Assembly: GCA_000151295.1 (NCBI GenBank) | Contig: GG745332.1 | Span: 1,122,662 to 1,186,661, forward strand | Source of the DNA: Allomyces macrogynus ATCC 38327 | Lineage: Eukaryota > Blastocladiomycota > Blastocladiomycetes > Blastocladiales > Blastocladiaceae | Reading direction: 5' to 3' | DNA: 64,000 bases | Shown here: positions 11,081 to 23,400 of the stretch, piece by piece | Numbering within the stretch: position 1 is the first letter of the stretch | Layout: each line of letters starts with the position of its first letter | Made by a program: the position numbers and the translations under genes | Notes under the pieces: model-generated | The model's input: the letters and a program-made list of their open reading frames with translations, nothing else | Told to the model about the DNA's origin: nothing | The model's database searches: none

Positions 11081-11683
11081 GGCGATGCGGGTGCGGATGC
11101 GGACGCGCGCAGGATCGGCGGGTAGAGCGGCAAGTTGGGTGGACGATGCAGGGGGAGCCCGTTTATATTTGGTTTCGAGAGCCGCAGCTGCAGCACGAGT
11201 CCGAATGGCCGGTGGGTGGGTCGGGTGCGGCGGGATGGGCGCGATATGGCGCGCGCGCGCGGAAACCTTGCCGGCCACAGCGAGACGGGAGCGGCAGCGT
11301 GCGTGCGGTATCGAATGCCGCAAGTCGCGTCGTGCCGGGGAAGCGAAGGAGCGGGTCGTTGAGGTCGACAAGGGAGCGGTTGACTTGGCCAGAGTGAGGC
11401 CGGGTAAGCAAGCGGCCACCGATTCTCGGCACCGGGCGAGGCGCGCTTGTGGGCGCATGTGGCGCAGTGCGCCCGCTGCAGCACCGTTCTCACGAGCTTC
11501 ACCTGACCGCGTTGCTCCTGTTCACTCGCTCTGCCCAAACAAACCTGCTGCAGCAACAACCCGCCCAACGGCGCCAGCTTTGCCAAGAATCCGGGGCCAC
11601 GCACCGGGCCCTGCAGACCAGAGTGCCGCGCTTTATACTCTCCACTCGAAGACACGGTCCGAACGGATGCCCTGCGTGCATCA
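11081..11683. other. Interval between ClpP and PacC copy 2
   Basis: About 600 bp of GC-rich sequence lies downstream of ClpP and upstream of PacC copy 2, both on the minus strand. No gene is supported. A single GCCAAG (minus strand) occurs at 11384-11389. Confidence 0.45.
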
Positions 11684-12848
11684 TCATGCACCACCTGGTC
11701 CTGCACCCGCGGCACCAGACGGCTCGGCACCCGCGGCTGGCGCCGGGGTCGTGGCATCCGCATCCGTGCGCGGGCGGTGCGTGAGGACCTGGTCGATCAG
11801 GCCAAACTCGAAGGCCTCTTGCGGGTCCATGTAGTGGTCGCGCTCCATGTGCTTCTCTGCAGTTGCGAATAGGTTGGGCCGTCAGCCAACCGCGGTTCGC
11901 GCAGGCAAGCGCGTGCACAAAGACACGCACCGATGAACGCAATGTCGCGGCCTGTATGGTGCACGTAGAGTCGGTTCAGGTGCTCGCGCCACCGCAAAAT
12001 CTCCTTGGCCTGAATCGCGATATCTGAGGCCTGCCCGTGCGCGCCGCCCGACGGCTGGTGGATCATGATGCGCGAGTTGGGCAGCGCGAACCGCTGGCCC
12101 TTGGTGCCTGGTAAGGTGGAGAAGATTCGGGTCAGCGTTCTGCACGCCATGATCGACTTCCCGGCATAATCAAAGCACCGGAATGGTGACACATACCTGC
12201 CGCCAGCAGCAGCGACCCCATGCTCGCGGCCTGACCCATGCACAACGTCGTGATCGGTGCAGAAATGTACTGCATCTGGAAGTGGAGTCAAGCGTGATCA
12301 CGACAACCCGTGAGTTTTCTCAGCGCGACCAGCGAAAACCACGGCAGCGCAGCACGCACCGTATCGTAGATTGCCATGCCGTCCGTCACCGACCCGCCCG
12401 GGCTGTTGATGTACATGGAAATGGGCTTTTCGGGGTTCTCAGCCTCGAGGTAGAGCAGCTGCGCGACAATCACACCGGCCGTGTGTTCATTGACCTGGTC
12501 AAACAGGCAGATGATGCGCTCCTTGAGCAGGCGCGAGTAAATGTCGTAGGAACGCTCGCCACGTGGCTACGGACGCGTTTGCGCGTTCAAAGAACGTGAG
12601 CATCGCTCTGACAAGAGCGCGACGACGCGACACGATGTAGGTACCGACGAGTCGATAACAAACGGGATCAGGCTACTGTAGGCGCGCGCGTGCTGCTGTT
12701 GCTGCTGCTGCGTCGATGCCAAAATGGAGGATTGTGCACAAAGTCGCGTCAAGCTGGCCGACGCGACGTGTCTCCTTGCGGGCACGGTCAGGGCGGCGCG
12801 TGTCGCGGCCGTCGCAGTCCTGGAGCATGCGTGCAGCGTGTTGAGCAT
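11684..12848 (-). CDS. CLPP: Mitochondrial ClpP protease subunit
   Basis: Five exons, 12848-12645, 12566-12360, 12275-12197, 12107-11931 and 11856-11684, give 279 residues with all junctions in phase. The N-terminal ~60 residues are Ala/Arg/Ser/Gln-rich and basic, as in a mitochondrial presequence; the mature part begins near LIPFVIDSS. Family signatures are [49 protein letters not shown] with the nucleophilic Ser, [12 protein letters not shown] with the catalytic His, and [19 protein letters not shown] with the catalytic Asp. ClpP forms a tetradecameric chamber that degrades proteins fed by ClpX in the mitochondrial matrix. The ~25-residue Ala/Pro/Gly tail is not conserved. No ClpX gene is seen here. 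The gene is divergent from SLA2. Confidence 0.93.
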
Positions 12849-13477
12849 CGTGGTTGCTGCGTGTGCGCGTGGCGCTGTTGTTGCCGTTGCTGATGAGGGT
12901 GCGCGCGCAAGAGAAAGAGACGCCGATCCGTTGGACGTCGTGTTGGCAGTGTCGAGTCGCAGCTTGTGCGGTGGGCCGCTTGGCAGGATCGTCTGCCAGA
13001 GCCATCCACGACGCGTGATCCAAGCTTGTCCCTGGCCCACCGCACGAAACACTGCGCCGCTCGCCCGCCGCTCGCCAGGTCGCGCGACCCATACCGTGGC
13101 TGCCCCACATCCAGCCATCGTCGCTCGCATCGCGCCGTGCTCGCTCCTCTGCACGCGCACCCGCACCCAACTTGCCGCACTGCACGCGCTGCTCGCGGCA
13201 CGCACCAGCAAGCCCGTGTTCGACAGCCAACGCGCCGTCCCTGCCCGCCAACTTACTGCAAACTGTCGGCCTTCATCAAGTCGGCCAAGGCCCAGATTGG
13301 ACACCAAGCGCTGACGCAACGTGACCGCGCCCGTGCTCTCCACCCGAGTCGACGCGACGCTTGCCTCTCGGTCCCGCCGTTGACGCGCTCGACGGCACCA
13401 CACGCACTCACACGCTCGCGACCCCTCCCCACGCACGAGCCCGCTCTCAACTCGCACCCGTAACCGCCGCCAACACC
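12849..13477. other. Bidirectional promoter interval, ClpP/SLA2
   Basis: The two start codons lie 629 bp apart on opposite strands, so this stretch presumably serves both promoters and both 5' UTRs. No gene or clear motif was recognised. Confidence 0.5.
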
Positions 13478-16400
13478 ATGTACGCCGGCTCATCGGCCCG
13501 TTCGGGCTACTCGGACGGCCCACAGTACACCATGTCGCGCGCCATCAACCATGCCAAGGCCGATCACGAGCTGCTCATGGCCATCAAGAAAGCCACGAGC
13601 CCCGAGGAGACTTCGCCCAAGCAAAAGCACGTCCGGACCTGTATCATGTACACGTGGGACAACAAAACGTCGCAACCGTTTTGGGTCGGGTTGAAAAACT
13701 CGCCGATGCTCGCTAACGAGGTGCAGTGCTTCAAGGCGCTTATCACGATTCATAAAGTGATTCGCCAGGGCGCGCCCGTGGTACGTTCGGTTTGAGTGTG
13801 GTTCCGGGTGCGGGCGAGCTTCTGACAGGGTCTTAACTTTGAGCATAGACGCTGCCCGAGGCCATTTCCGAGATCCCATGGCTCCAGAACCTCCCGCGCA
13901 TGCTGCTCTCGGGCTACGGCTGTACGTACGCACGCGCTGCGCCTCTCCCCGCCCTGCTCCGTCGATACCGCTCACCCACTCCAACCGCCTATAGCCTACA
14001 CGGGCCTGATCCGCGGGTACATTGAGTTCCTCGTCTACAAGCTCGAGTTCCACCGGATCCACCCCGACTTCACGGGCACCTTTGACTACGAGGAATACGC
14101 AGCGCTCAAGGGCACGTCCGACCCGAACGAAGGGTACGAAACCATCATGGAACTCATGAACCTGCAAGACCGGCTCGACCACTTCCAGCGCATGGTCATG
14201 GCCTCGCTCCGCGCTTCCCCCGCCGTCGAATGCCGCCTGTCCTCGCTCGTGCCCCTGATCGAGGAATCCTACGGGATCTACCGTTTTGTCACGTCGATGC
14301 TGCGCGCCATGCACAACCGCGTCGGCTCGCTCGACGCGTTGGCGCCCCTGCGGTCGCGGTACGCGACACAGCATTTCATGCTGCGCGATTTCTACGCGCA
14401 CTGTCGCCAGCACCGGTACCTGACGTCGCTGATTGCGATTCCGACGCTCGCCGACCAGCCGCCGCCCTTGTTTGATACCGACGAGCCGGCGCTGCCGGCG
14501 ATCCCGGCGCGGCCCGTGACCCCGCCCGAGGACAACGACAAGGACGACCAGGCGGATCTCTGGGAACAGTTTAACCTGCAGCAGCAGCAACAGCAGCAGC
14601 AGCAGGAAGAGCTCGAGCGGCAGCGGCAGCGCGACTTGGATCTCGCTGCGCAGCAGGAGGAGCAGGACCGGCTGGCGCGCGAGCGCGCCGCGCTCGAGGA
14701 ACAGCAGTTGGCGGCGCAGCAACTCGCCGCACAGCAGATGCAGTTGCAGGGCGCGTTGTCGGACCGCGACGCGCGGCTCGCGCAGTTGATTGAGCAGTTG
14801 CAGCGCGCCAAGGCGCAGTACGAGCGCGACCAGGTCGCGATTCAGCAGTATGACGCGAAGTTGCGCGAGTTGCAGGGGATGCTGGCGAACGCGGCGCCGT
14901 CGGACGCGTTGCGCAAGTTGCAGGAGGAGCTTGCGCAGTGGAAGCCAAGGACCGAGGCGCTCGCAAAGCTGTATGCGCAGTTGCGCAAGGAGCATCTCGA
15001 CCTGTTGACCAAGTACCGCGAGCTCGGTGCGCGCACGCAGGCGCAGGTGGCCAATGCCGACACGCTGGGCAAGTTGCAGGCGCAGTTGAATGCCAAGAAC
15101 TTGCAGCTGGCTGAAATGCTCGCTGCGCGCGACGAGTACAAGAAGCAGGCGGAAATGGCCAAGATGGACATGCAGGAACTGCAGGATCTGCGGCGGCAGG
15201 CCGAGGCCGCGCGCCGCGAGCTTGAGAATTACAAGCGCGACAAAGAAGAGGAGATTGCCGTCTTGCAGACGGGCATGGACCAGTCGCTGCTCGCGCTCAC
15301 GGAAATGAAGAAGCGGCTCGAAGAGGGCACCGGGTCGGGCGCTGTGCAAATTGCCGAAATGGAACGCGCGCACGCCGCGCGGCTCGACCGTATCCTGGAC
15401 GCGATTTTGCTCGCGTGCGTGCAGAAAGTGCAGCAGGCTGCGCAGGAACTCGAGAGCTCGGTGCATGCGGGCAACGTTACGGCCACGCCCGAGTACACGC
15501 TGTCGGTGCTCGATCAGGCGTCGCAGACGTCGGGCGAGCTCGCGCAAGGGTTCTTGACCTACCTCGTGGGTGGCGACCAGTCGGGTGCCATCACGTCGGC
15601 GAACGCGTTTGCGTACGTGGTCGGGTCGCTGCTCAACAATGTCAAGGGGGTCGTGACGCGGCTCACGGGCACGAACGTCGAGGCCGACGATGCCGCTGCC
15701 GAGGAGCTCGTTCTGGTCGGCAAGCAAGCGGCGGCGGCAGTCGTGCAGTGGTTCACGGGCCTCACGTCGTCGGCGCTCGAGCCCGTCGATCCGGCAATGC
15801 GGCCGACGAAGGTGAACCAGCTGCACGCAACCGTCCAGGCGCAGCTGCAGCGGCTCGGGACTGTCATGGAAAAGCACAGCGGTGCAGCCGCCGCGCTCGT
15901 GCAGCAGGGTGCCGCGCAGGGCGATCTCGGCGACCTCGTCGAGCGCGAAATGCAGGCGGCGGCACAGGCGATTGCCGATGCGACGGCGCGACTGCAGGCG
16001 CTGCTGTCGACGCCCGCGCTCGATGCGGCGCCCGCGACGCTGCAAGTGCACTCGGCCATCTTGTCGGCGGCCATGGCGCTCATGAACGCGATTGCCAATT
16101 TGATTCGGTGCGCGACTTTGACGCAGCAGGAGATTGCCACGCACGGCAAGCAGTCGACGGGCGGGTCCGAAGCGGCTTTCTACAAGAAGCATCACCGGTG
16201 GACCGAGGGCTTGATTTCCGCGGCCAAGGCGATTGCGTATGCGACGTCGGTGCTCGTCGAGACGGCCGATGGGGTCGTGCAAGGGTCGCACTCGATGGAG
16301 CAGCTCGTCGTGGCTGCCAACGAGGTTGCCGCGGCGACGGCGCAGTTGGTGGCCGCATCGCGCGTCAAAGCCGTGCAAGGGTCCAAGACGCAGGACAAGC

Positions 16401-16642
16401 TTGAGGCAGCGGCGTCGGCCGTCACGACGGCGACGCGGTTGCTGGTCAAGGCGGCCAAGGACGCGGCGCGTCGCGAGCAAGAGAACAAGGACTTGCGCGA
16501 TTTCGGGCAGCTGTCGCTGCACGACCTCAAGACGCAGGAAATGGAGCAGCAGGTCAAGATTCTGACGCTCGAAAAGGAATTGGTGGCCGCGCGGTCGGTG
16601 CTCGCGCAGATGCGCAAGGCGTCGTATCACAATGTCGAGTAA
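13478..16642 (+). CDS. SLA2: Sla2/HIP1R-type endocytic adaptor
   Basis: Three exons, 13478-13780, 13849-13921 and 13995-16642, give 1007 residues, close to the size of yeast Sla2. The N-terminal ~290 residues are an ANTH domain (AINHAKADHELLMAIKKATS, then VRTCIMYTWDN, then a segment containing GYIEFLVYKLEFHRIHPDF) that in the family binds PI(4,5)P2. A Gln-rich coiled coil spans about residues 330-600 and corresponds to the clathrin light chain/Pan1-binding rod. The C-terminal third carries the talin-like I/LWEQ (THATCH) actin-binding module, seen in HRWTEGLISAAKAIAYATSV and DKLEAAASAVTTATRLLVKA. The protein couples membrane to actin at endocytic patches. The first two introns are 68-73 nt with GTACGT donors. 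Confidence 0.93.
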
Positions 16643-18317
16643 GTGGTGCAGGTCGGGGTTGGCTGGCCGAGCAATGGCGCGCGTTTCTTTTTTGTCGTTT
16701 GTTGTACTCCTTTTTTATTGTCTCCCTTGTCGATGTACGCCCGGTTTACGCGCGATCTGGTGCTGGGCAATGCCGCTCATGGCCAGCTCAAACGCGGTGG
16801 TTGGCAGTGGTTATCCGGCTGTGACGAGCATTTTGGATCAGGAAACGATCAATCCACGTCACACGTCCAATCGGCAGAGGCCAGGTCGCGCGCTCTCGTT
16901 TGGCAGGCCAAATGTGCTGACAGCGGCCTGTTGGCGGGCCACACGTGTTGCTGGCTCGAGCTCCGCGAGGCGATGGTGCAACAGGGCGTGGCACGACGAA
17001 CAAAGGACCGAAAACGTGCGCTTGTGCGAGCCGCGCGCGCCGGCCGTTCGTTGGTGCTCCAACAGCGCTGCACGTGGAGCCCGGTCGACACGCCGATGGA
17101 GTGCCGACCGCGATCGATTTGATGATGAGGGAGCAGCGCGTTCCGCCACACCCGCGACCGCGCGTAACTGGCCGCACTCGAGTCGGCGCAGCTGTGCGCA
17201 CACGCCGTCGCCGAATCCGCACCGCGATCGTGACGGTCAATGTTCACGCCATACGCAACCGACCACCATGCCAGCCAACTCGTGTCGCTCGGCCCCCTGC
17301 CTGCGAGGATTGGTCCACCACCGAACTGTGCCACCCTTTTCGCGCGCCGGTCCCCTTTGTCCGACTCCAACAACGTCCCTCGTCATGGATCGTCCAGCAG
17401 CCAGCAGCCCGCTCGGATCTTGTTCCGGGACGTCGCCACCAAGCAAACCCGGACGCTCGCACGCACGCCTGATGCAACAATTATGACGCCGCTGCCCCGC
17501 GCACGATCCCCACGCGGCCCCAAGCCGCGCCGTCGTCCTGCGCCGCCATCCCCGCAACCGCTGCGGGCGTCGTTAGCGCGCGACGCGCTCCATAGTCTCC
17601 CGGCGACGCGCACGAACGGTTCGAGCTGCAACAAGGCGTACGCGTGCCGCTCCTCTTGCCAGCAACCTGCCAACGACCGGTCTCCGCTGCAAAGCTCAGC
17701 GCGGTCTACTCTCGGTCGCCAACCAGCTCCCCTCACGACGCGTCTCTCGACTGCAACTCGCCGAGTTTACCCCGACCTCGCACCGACCGGAGAAACAACG
17801 GCGACGCCCTGACGCCCACGCGCGCCCCACCCTCGGCCAGCTTTCCACGCGACATTTCCATCGTCGCCAGTGACCCCGACCGGCGCCTCATCGCTCTGAA
17901 GCGGAAATTCTTCGACGCGACCGTTCATCCATCCGCCTGTCGGTGGGACAAGAACGTGTCGAACACGCTACCGGCCACCAGCTGCCCTCGACACGCCAGT
18001 GCTCCCACGACGCAGTCCCGGCCCAACCCGGACGAAGCGCAGGTTATTCATTGCCCGCGCCGCCCTTGACATCGACCTGGTGCGTACGCTTCGCTCTGGC
18101 TCAGAAATGATGGTCATTTATGGGCACTGTGGGCCCACCATCGCGTTCGACCTCTCCCGCACGCTCGCTCACATTTCATTTCATTTCCCCTGCGAGCAGA
18201 CGCCCGCTGCCAAGTGCACGCCAACGCGCGGTTCTGTCCGCTCCACCCTCTTCTTTGCGCGCCGTGACAACCTACGGTCCTGATCCGCTCTCGACGCTCC
18301 CGCGATCACCATCAACG
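16643..18317. other. Long non-coding interval
   Basis: About 1.7 kb between SLA2 and the bHLH gene holds the SLA2 3' UTR and the bHLH 5' region. Open frames occur on both strands but give low-complexity Arg/Pro/Ala-rich translations, and none resembles a known protein. I see no RNA gene. Confidence 0.45.
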
Positions 18318-21242
18318 ATGCAAGCGTACGCACCCGCTTCGGCCGCACCCCCACTGCCGACGGCTCTGCCCGCCGACGACGCAAGGTTCCTCGACGCGTT
18401 TCTTGCCTACGACTCGAGCGCAACCCCGAGTAGTGTCGACTTGCACGCCGGCGGCGGCAGCAACGCGCACGAGACGGGGCACCACCAGTACGCGTCCCGC
18501 GCGCCGTCGCAGCTCGCGAGTCAATACCCGCCGCCAGCGAGCGCGTGGTCGGTGCCGAACGCGCCGGACCTTGATGCGTTGTTGCATCCAGCGACCACGG
18601 CGGGGATGCGTCCCGGTGGAGGGTATTATGCGTATGGCAGCGGCGCGCAGATGCAGCAGCACCCGCAGATGCAGCAGCAGTACGCAAATCATGCAACGCA
18701 CGCGCACGACCAGCAGCAGCAGCAGAACGCGTTTCCGCAGCCGGCATCCACCGCGGCACCACCGAGCGATGCTGACGGCACTGGCGCAGGCAAGGCCGAC
18801 GTGTTGTCGATGCTGGCCCAGACGCTCGCGAGCAACCAGCAGGCGCAGCAGCTGCTCATCAAGAAACTCGAGGAACAGTCGGCGCAGACAATGCTCTTGG
18901 AACAGAAACTCGCCGAGGTTGAGCGACGCGCGACGGGGGTGCCCTCACCGCATCCCCCGACGCCCGCGGCGACGCAAATGCATCACCCGGCCGGGGTCGG
19001 GCTCGGCATGTCCATGGGTCAACAGCAGCAAGGCACGACGTTCACCCTGACGCACCCGTCGCCATACGTGACGGCGGTGGCGCCCATGGACGTGGACATG
19101 GTACGTTTCACCCGCGATTTCGGGCCGATGCGATGCGATGCGGCTGGCCGCAACAGGACACGTTTCGTGCGAGCGCGCTGTTCTTGTTCCGGCCGGGATG
19201 CCGATCATCGGCACGCGTGCCAGGGGGAGAGCAGCGGCAGCAGCGGCGTGCGCGATTGTTTTTCCTGGTTGACATCACGATTCGGGCCCATGGCGTGAAC
19301 TGACCCCAGAGCGCCTCTTTTTCCTCTCCAGACGCCGACCATGGCACCAGCCGCGTCCGCGGGGTACGACCACGCGTCCCACGCGCACCACCATCACCAC
19401 GTGTCGTCGGCGCCGCAAGCACCGACGCCGCAGTTTGGTGGGATGTCGGCTGCGTCGTTCCACGCGTCGGTCGTGACGACTCCCACCATGTCCCCGGCCG
19501 TGACCTACACGCCGTCGCTGGCCTTCTCGCGCATGTCGATGCACGGCAGTTACGCGCACGACCATGCCGCGTTCTCGCCGCTGACCTCACCGGCCCTGCG
19601 CGGCGCGCGCGGTGGGAATTTGGGAGATCTCGCGCCGTTGCCGCCGTCGCACCTTGCGCGGAGCGAGACGATGGATGCGGGGATGACTGGGGTGCCGCTG
19701 GATGCGGGGATGGGGGTGGGCGCGGCGGCATTGCCGTCGCCGTTTATGCAGCCGCCAATGCAGCAGACGCAGCAGCAGACCCAACAGCAGCAGGCGGCGG
19801 CGATGTTGCCCGTGACCCCGGCAGCACTGATGCGATCGATGCAGCAGGGCGGGAGCGCGGGGGCCATGGCCGTCCCAGCGCACCTCGGCGGGTCCGATCA
19901 CGGGTCGAACGTGTCGTCGTCTGCGGCCTCGCCCAACCTGAACCACCCATCCACGAGCCCGGCGCACGCGACGCGCTCTTTGCCGACGACCGTGTTCGCC
20001 GCACCCACCACGGCCCCGTCAACGACCATCCCGTCCTCATCCACCACGTCGTCTTCATCGCTGCACTCGCGGCGCGCGGCGGTCGCCGGCGGGAAAGTCT
20101 CCAAGGTCACAAAACTCGCCACGGCCACACCCTACCCGCGGTCGTCGCCACGACTCGCGCCCATGGCCGCCGCCGCGGCGATCGCCGCTGCTGCCAAGTC
20201 GCCCGTGCTCTTGACGCGCGGTAACTCGCATCCCTCGCCAGCACTCCCGCCGAATTCATGGGTCCCGCCAACGCCCACGTCGGCGCCCGCGCCGCTCCCG
20301 CTACCGAGTCCCGCAATCGACGCGACCGGCACGCGGCACTTGCCAACGATCGCGCCGCACCCGGGCCCGTCTGGTACGGCCGCGCCGTCGTCGTCGGGTG
20401 GGTCAGTCGCGCCGGCGCTCGTGAACATGGCGGCGCTCGGCGGGTACGCGTCGCTCGGTCTCGCGCAGGGGATGTTGCTCGACGGGCTCGTCACGTCGCC
20501 CGGGATGCACCCGAACAACCCCACCGCCGCTGGGAGCTCCAATACCGGCGGCGGCGGAACTGGCAGTGGCGTCCCGATCGAGAAACGCGCCGTGCACAAG
20601 GACGCCGAACAGAAACGGCGGTCGGCGATGAAGAACGGGTTCGACGAATTGCGCCTGATCATTCCAGGGCTGCAATTCTCGGTCACGACGCGCCGGTCCA
20701 AGTACAACCCGCATGTCCCAACGGCGGCTGAGCGCCGCCGCCGGAGTAAGCAGGAAAAGGCCATGGGCAAATCGATTTCGAAGTTGATGGTGCTCAAGAC
20801 GGCGCACGACTATATCTTGTTCCTCAAGGCGCGTGAACGGCGGTTGATGGGCGTCATGCACGCGTTCTTGCAGCAGCATGGTGGCAGTGGGACCGCGCCG
20901 GAAGTCGAGATTGCCAAGGACTTGGAGCAGAATGCAGACGATGTGTTTTTCACGTACGTCAAGGAAACGCTCTGGAAGTCGGCGGCGGCGGCGGCTGCAG
21001 CGGAAGCGGCGGTGCCCCCGGGCGCGACGGGCGCGGTGGCCAAGGCTGGGCGTGGGCGGCGTGCGGCGGGGAACAAGGATGCGGCGGCTGCAGCATCTGT
21101 GACGGCAGCGGGCGTGTCTGGTCCTGGTGGTGTGGGGACGGCCGAGGCGATGCAGGACGTGCACCAGGCCCATACGGCGGTGCATGACCATGATGACGAC
21201 GAGGATGGCGGCGAGATGGACGAGGACAGCGATAGCGACTGA
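18318..21242 (+). CDS. bHLH transcription factor
   Basis: Two exons, 18318-19100 and 19332-21242, give 897 residues; the intron has a GTACGT donor. The first ~670 residues are low-complexity (His, Gln, Ala, Pro, Ser) with a short coiled coil near LLIKKLEEQSAQTMLLEQKL. The DNA-binding domain starts near residue 678: basic region KRAVHKDAEQKRRSAMKNGF, with the His/Glu/Arg pattern of E-box binders, then helix one ELRLIIPGL. An unusually long Arg/Lys-rich loop of about 35 residues follows, then helix two SKLMVLKTAHDYILFLKARE. The C-terminus is Ala-rich and ends in an acidic tail that could activate transcription. Target genes are unknown. A start at 18120 is possible but adds only Arg/Pro-rich sequence. 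Confidence 0.85.
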
Positions 21243-21640
21243 GTCGCACTCGCGCGCCGTCGTGTCGTGACCGGTTGTTTTATTCGATTCAGAGTTTGTG
21301 TTGTGTGTTTGCGAATGATTGATTGAGCCATACCATCTGCCCATGGAGAAACGATGTAGACGTTGACCATGAATATGATTTCGGGTTTGCAATGAGGACT
21401 TCACTCGCTCCGTCTCAGTGCTCAGAAGCCAGCCCTGAAATGGCAAATGCAGGTGCATCCGTCAGGAACGACGTGAAGTGCGAAGGCATTGTACATAAGT
21501 TCCAGCTGGTTCACGAATCTCAGTCGGCGTGAGCAGCGTGCGCGAAGGTGGAGAAGAAAGGAAAGCAGCAAAACAAGACATTTTACTAGAGAAAATACGT
21601 AAGACACGCCTCCATAAAACGAATTAACACCAACCGCGTT
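21243..21640. other. Convergent 3' interval
   Basis: The bHLH gene (plus) and the Trp-tRNA synthetase gene (minus) converge here. The sequence is noticeably more AT-rich than its surroundings, as expected for two 3' UTRs. No further gene is seen. Confidence 0.5.
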
Positions 21641-23400
21641 CTATTGAGCCTTCTTGGCCTCCGTTGCGGGAGGCGCCGTCGCCGTGGGTGCGGCCGCCGC
21701 CGTGGGTGCCGGTGCCGTCGCCTTGGGCTCCTTGGGCTCCTTGGGCTGCTTCGGGGGCTTGGGAGCCTTGACCTTCTTGCCCTTTTTCTTACCGCCGGCG
21801 TCGGCATCCTCGTCGGCAATCTTGAGAAGTTCAAACGACGACGCGATATGGCCGTCGTTGACGTACTTGTTGGCGACGGCCCAGGGCATGGGCTTCGAGT
21901 GGTCCATGTAGCACCGCAGAACGTCGTCAGTCACGGCAGCCTTGCGCGCCTGGAAGTCGGCGACGAGCGCCGAGAGCACGTCGATACACTTCTTCTTAAG
22001 CTCGCCTGTGAGCAGTGCGCCTGACTTGTACGCGACACGAATCTGCTCGAGTTCCTCGTCCGACTCGAGGAAGAACGACAGGTACTGGAAGGCCACATCC
22101 ACGTCCGGGTCGCCACCCAACGCGCGGTGCTCCTCGATCGTATCACGACCACCCGAGAACGCGTACTTGTTGATCTTATCCTTGATCTTCTTGGCGGTAT
22201 CCGACATGAAGACGGCCGACGTGTCGACCGACGCCGACATCTTGGACTGCGACCCTTGCAGCGCCGGGAAGAACTTGGCGTGGATCAGCGCCGGCTTCGG
22301 GTAGTTGAGCTTGTGCGCAACGTCGCGCGTTAGGCGGAAATACGGGTCCTGGTCAATGGCGCACGGGATCAGGCAGGGGATGTCGCTGCGGGCCCCGAAA
22401 ATGTGCGGGAACGAGTTGGAGAAGGAGGGCGTGGCCTGGACCGTGACAAAGTGCAGCTTGCCAATGTTGTCCGAGTCGGTGAAGCCAAAGGCGGCGCGCG
22501 AGGTCGAGGTCGTGATGCACTTGGCGATGCGGACCATGTTGTGGTAGAAGGCGCCGCTGGGAACAGAACGAAAGGTTGTTAGTTATGGAGAGCTGCGCCG
22601 GCGAGGACGTGCGAGTGAGAGGGAGGAGCAGGCAGACATACCCGACATAGTCGAGGTTCGAGAAGATGAAGGTCTTGGACGGGTCAAAGCCGCACGCGAT
22701 AATGTCCTTGGCGTTGTCTTGCGCGAACTTGAAGCACTGCTCGACGGTCAGGTTCTGCTTGAACAAGAACTTCTCGTCGTCTTCAAAAAGGCAAGGTCAG
22801 AACTGGGATCCGCTCAACAAGACCAAAAAAGGGAGAGCAAGAAACGCACCCGTCAGCTGGATGACGATCGGCACGTTGAACACATCCTGCAACCACTTGC
22901 AGAAAAGGAACGGGATGAAGTGACCCAGATGCATCGAGTCCGACGAGGGACCGCGACCCGTGTAGAGGTAAAAGGGCTCGCCCTTTTCGTAGCGCGTCAG
23001 GATCAAGTCGAGCTCGCTAAACGGGGACCAGCGCAAACACTGATCAGTCGACAGGTCACGCAGCATGGCACGGTCCGCGAACGCCAACATGACGGTACCG
23101 GTGCGAGAAGAAGATGCCGCGGCGCAGGAAGCGGTGGGGTTTGTGGCCAGTGACGCGCTCAAAGCGGTCGAGCAGGGCCTGGTCAATGGCACGCGTGCCA
23201 AACTGCTCAATGAGCTTGTCGTAGTTGATGGCCTGCGCCTTGCCGTCGACAATGGCGCCCTGCACGTTCCAGGGGTCGACTTGCTGCTCGGCGGCAGCGG
23301 GCGCGTTGGTGGCCGCCGGGGTAGCGGTCGGTGCGGGGGCGGGTGCCGGCACGGGTGCAGGTGCTGGGGCCGCAGTCGTGGTGGTTGCGGGCTTGGCCAT
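21641..23400 (-). CDS. WRS1: Cytosolic tryptophanyl-tRNA synthetase
   Basis: Four exons, 23400-23099, 23016-22850, 22780-22642 and 22556-21641, give 507 residues in phase. After an Ala/Pro/Thr-rich leader come [20 protein letters not shown] and [15 protein letters not shown], both typical of eukaryotic cytosolic TrpRS. The class I signature HIGH appears as HLGHFIPF after [12 protein letters not shown], and the KMSKS loop as [20 protein letters not shown] and [10 protein letters not shown] are also conserved. The enzyme charges tRNA-Trp using ATP. The C-terminus is a 40-residue Lys/Pro/Ala extension not usual for the family. Intron 1 contains in-frame-looking sequence, but the 82-nt splice restores the conserved HRELDLIL. 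Confidence 0.95.

Noticed and set aside
13490..16630. Very long minus-strand frame (over 1000 codons) opposite SLA2
   Set aside because: It is antisense to the unmistakable SLA2 coding sequence. GC-rich codon use keeps the opposite frame free of stops; the translation is His/Arg/Leu-rich noise.
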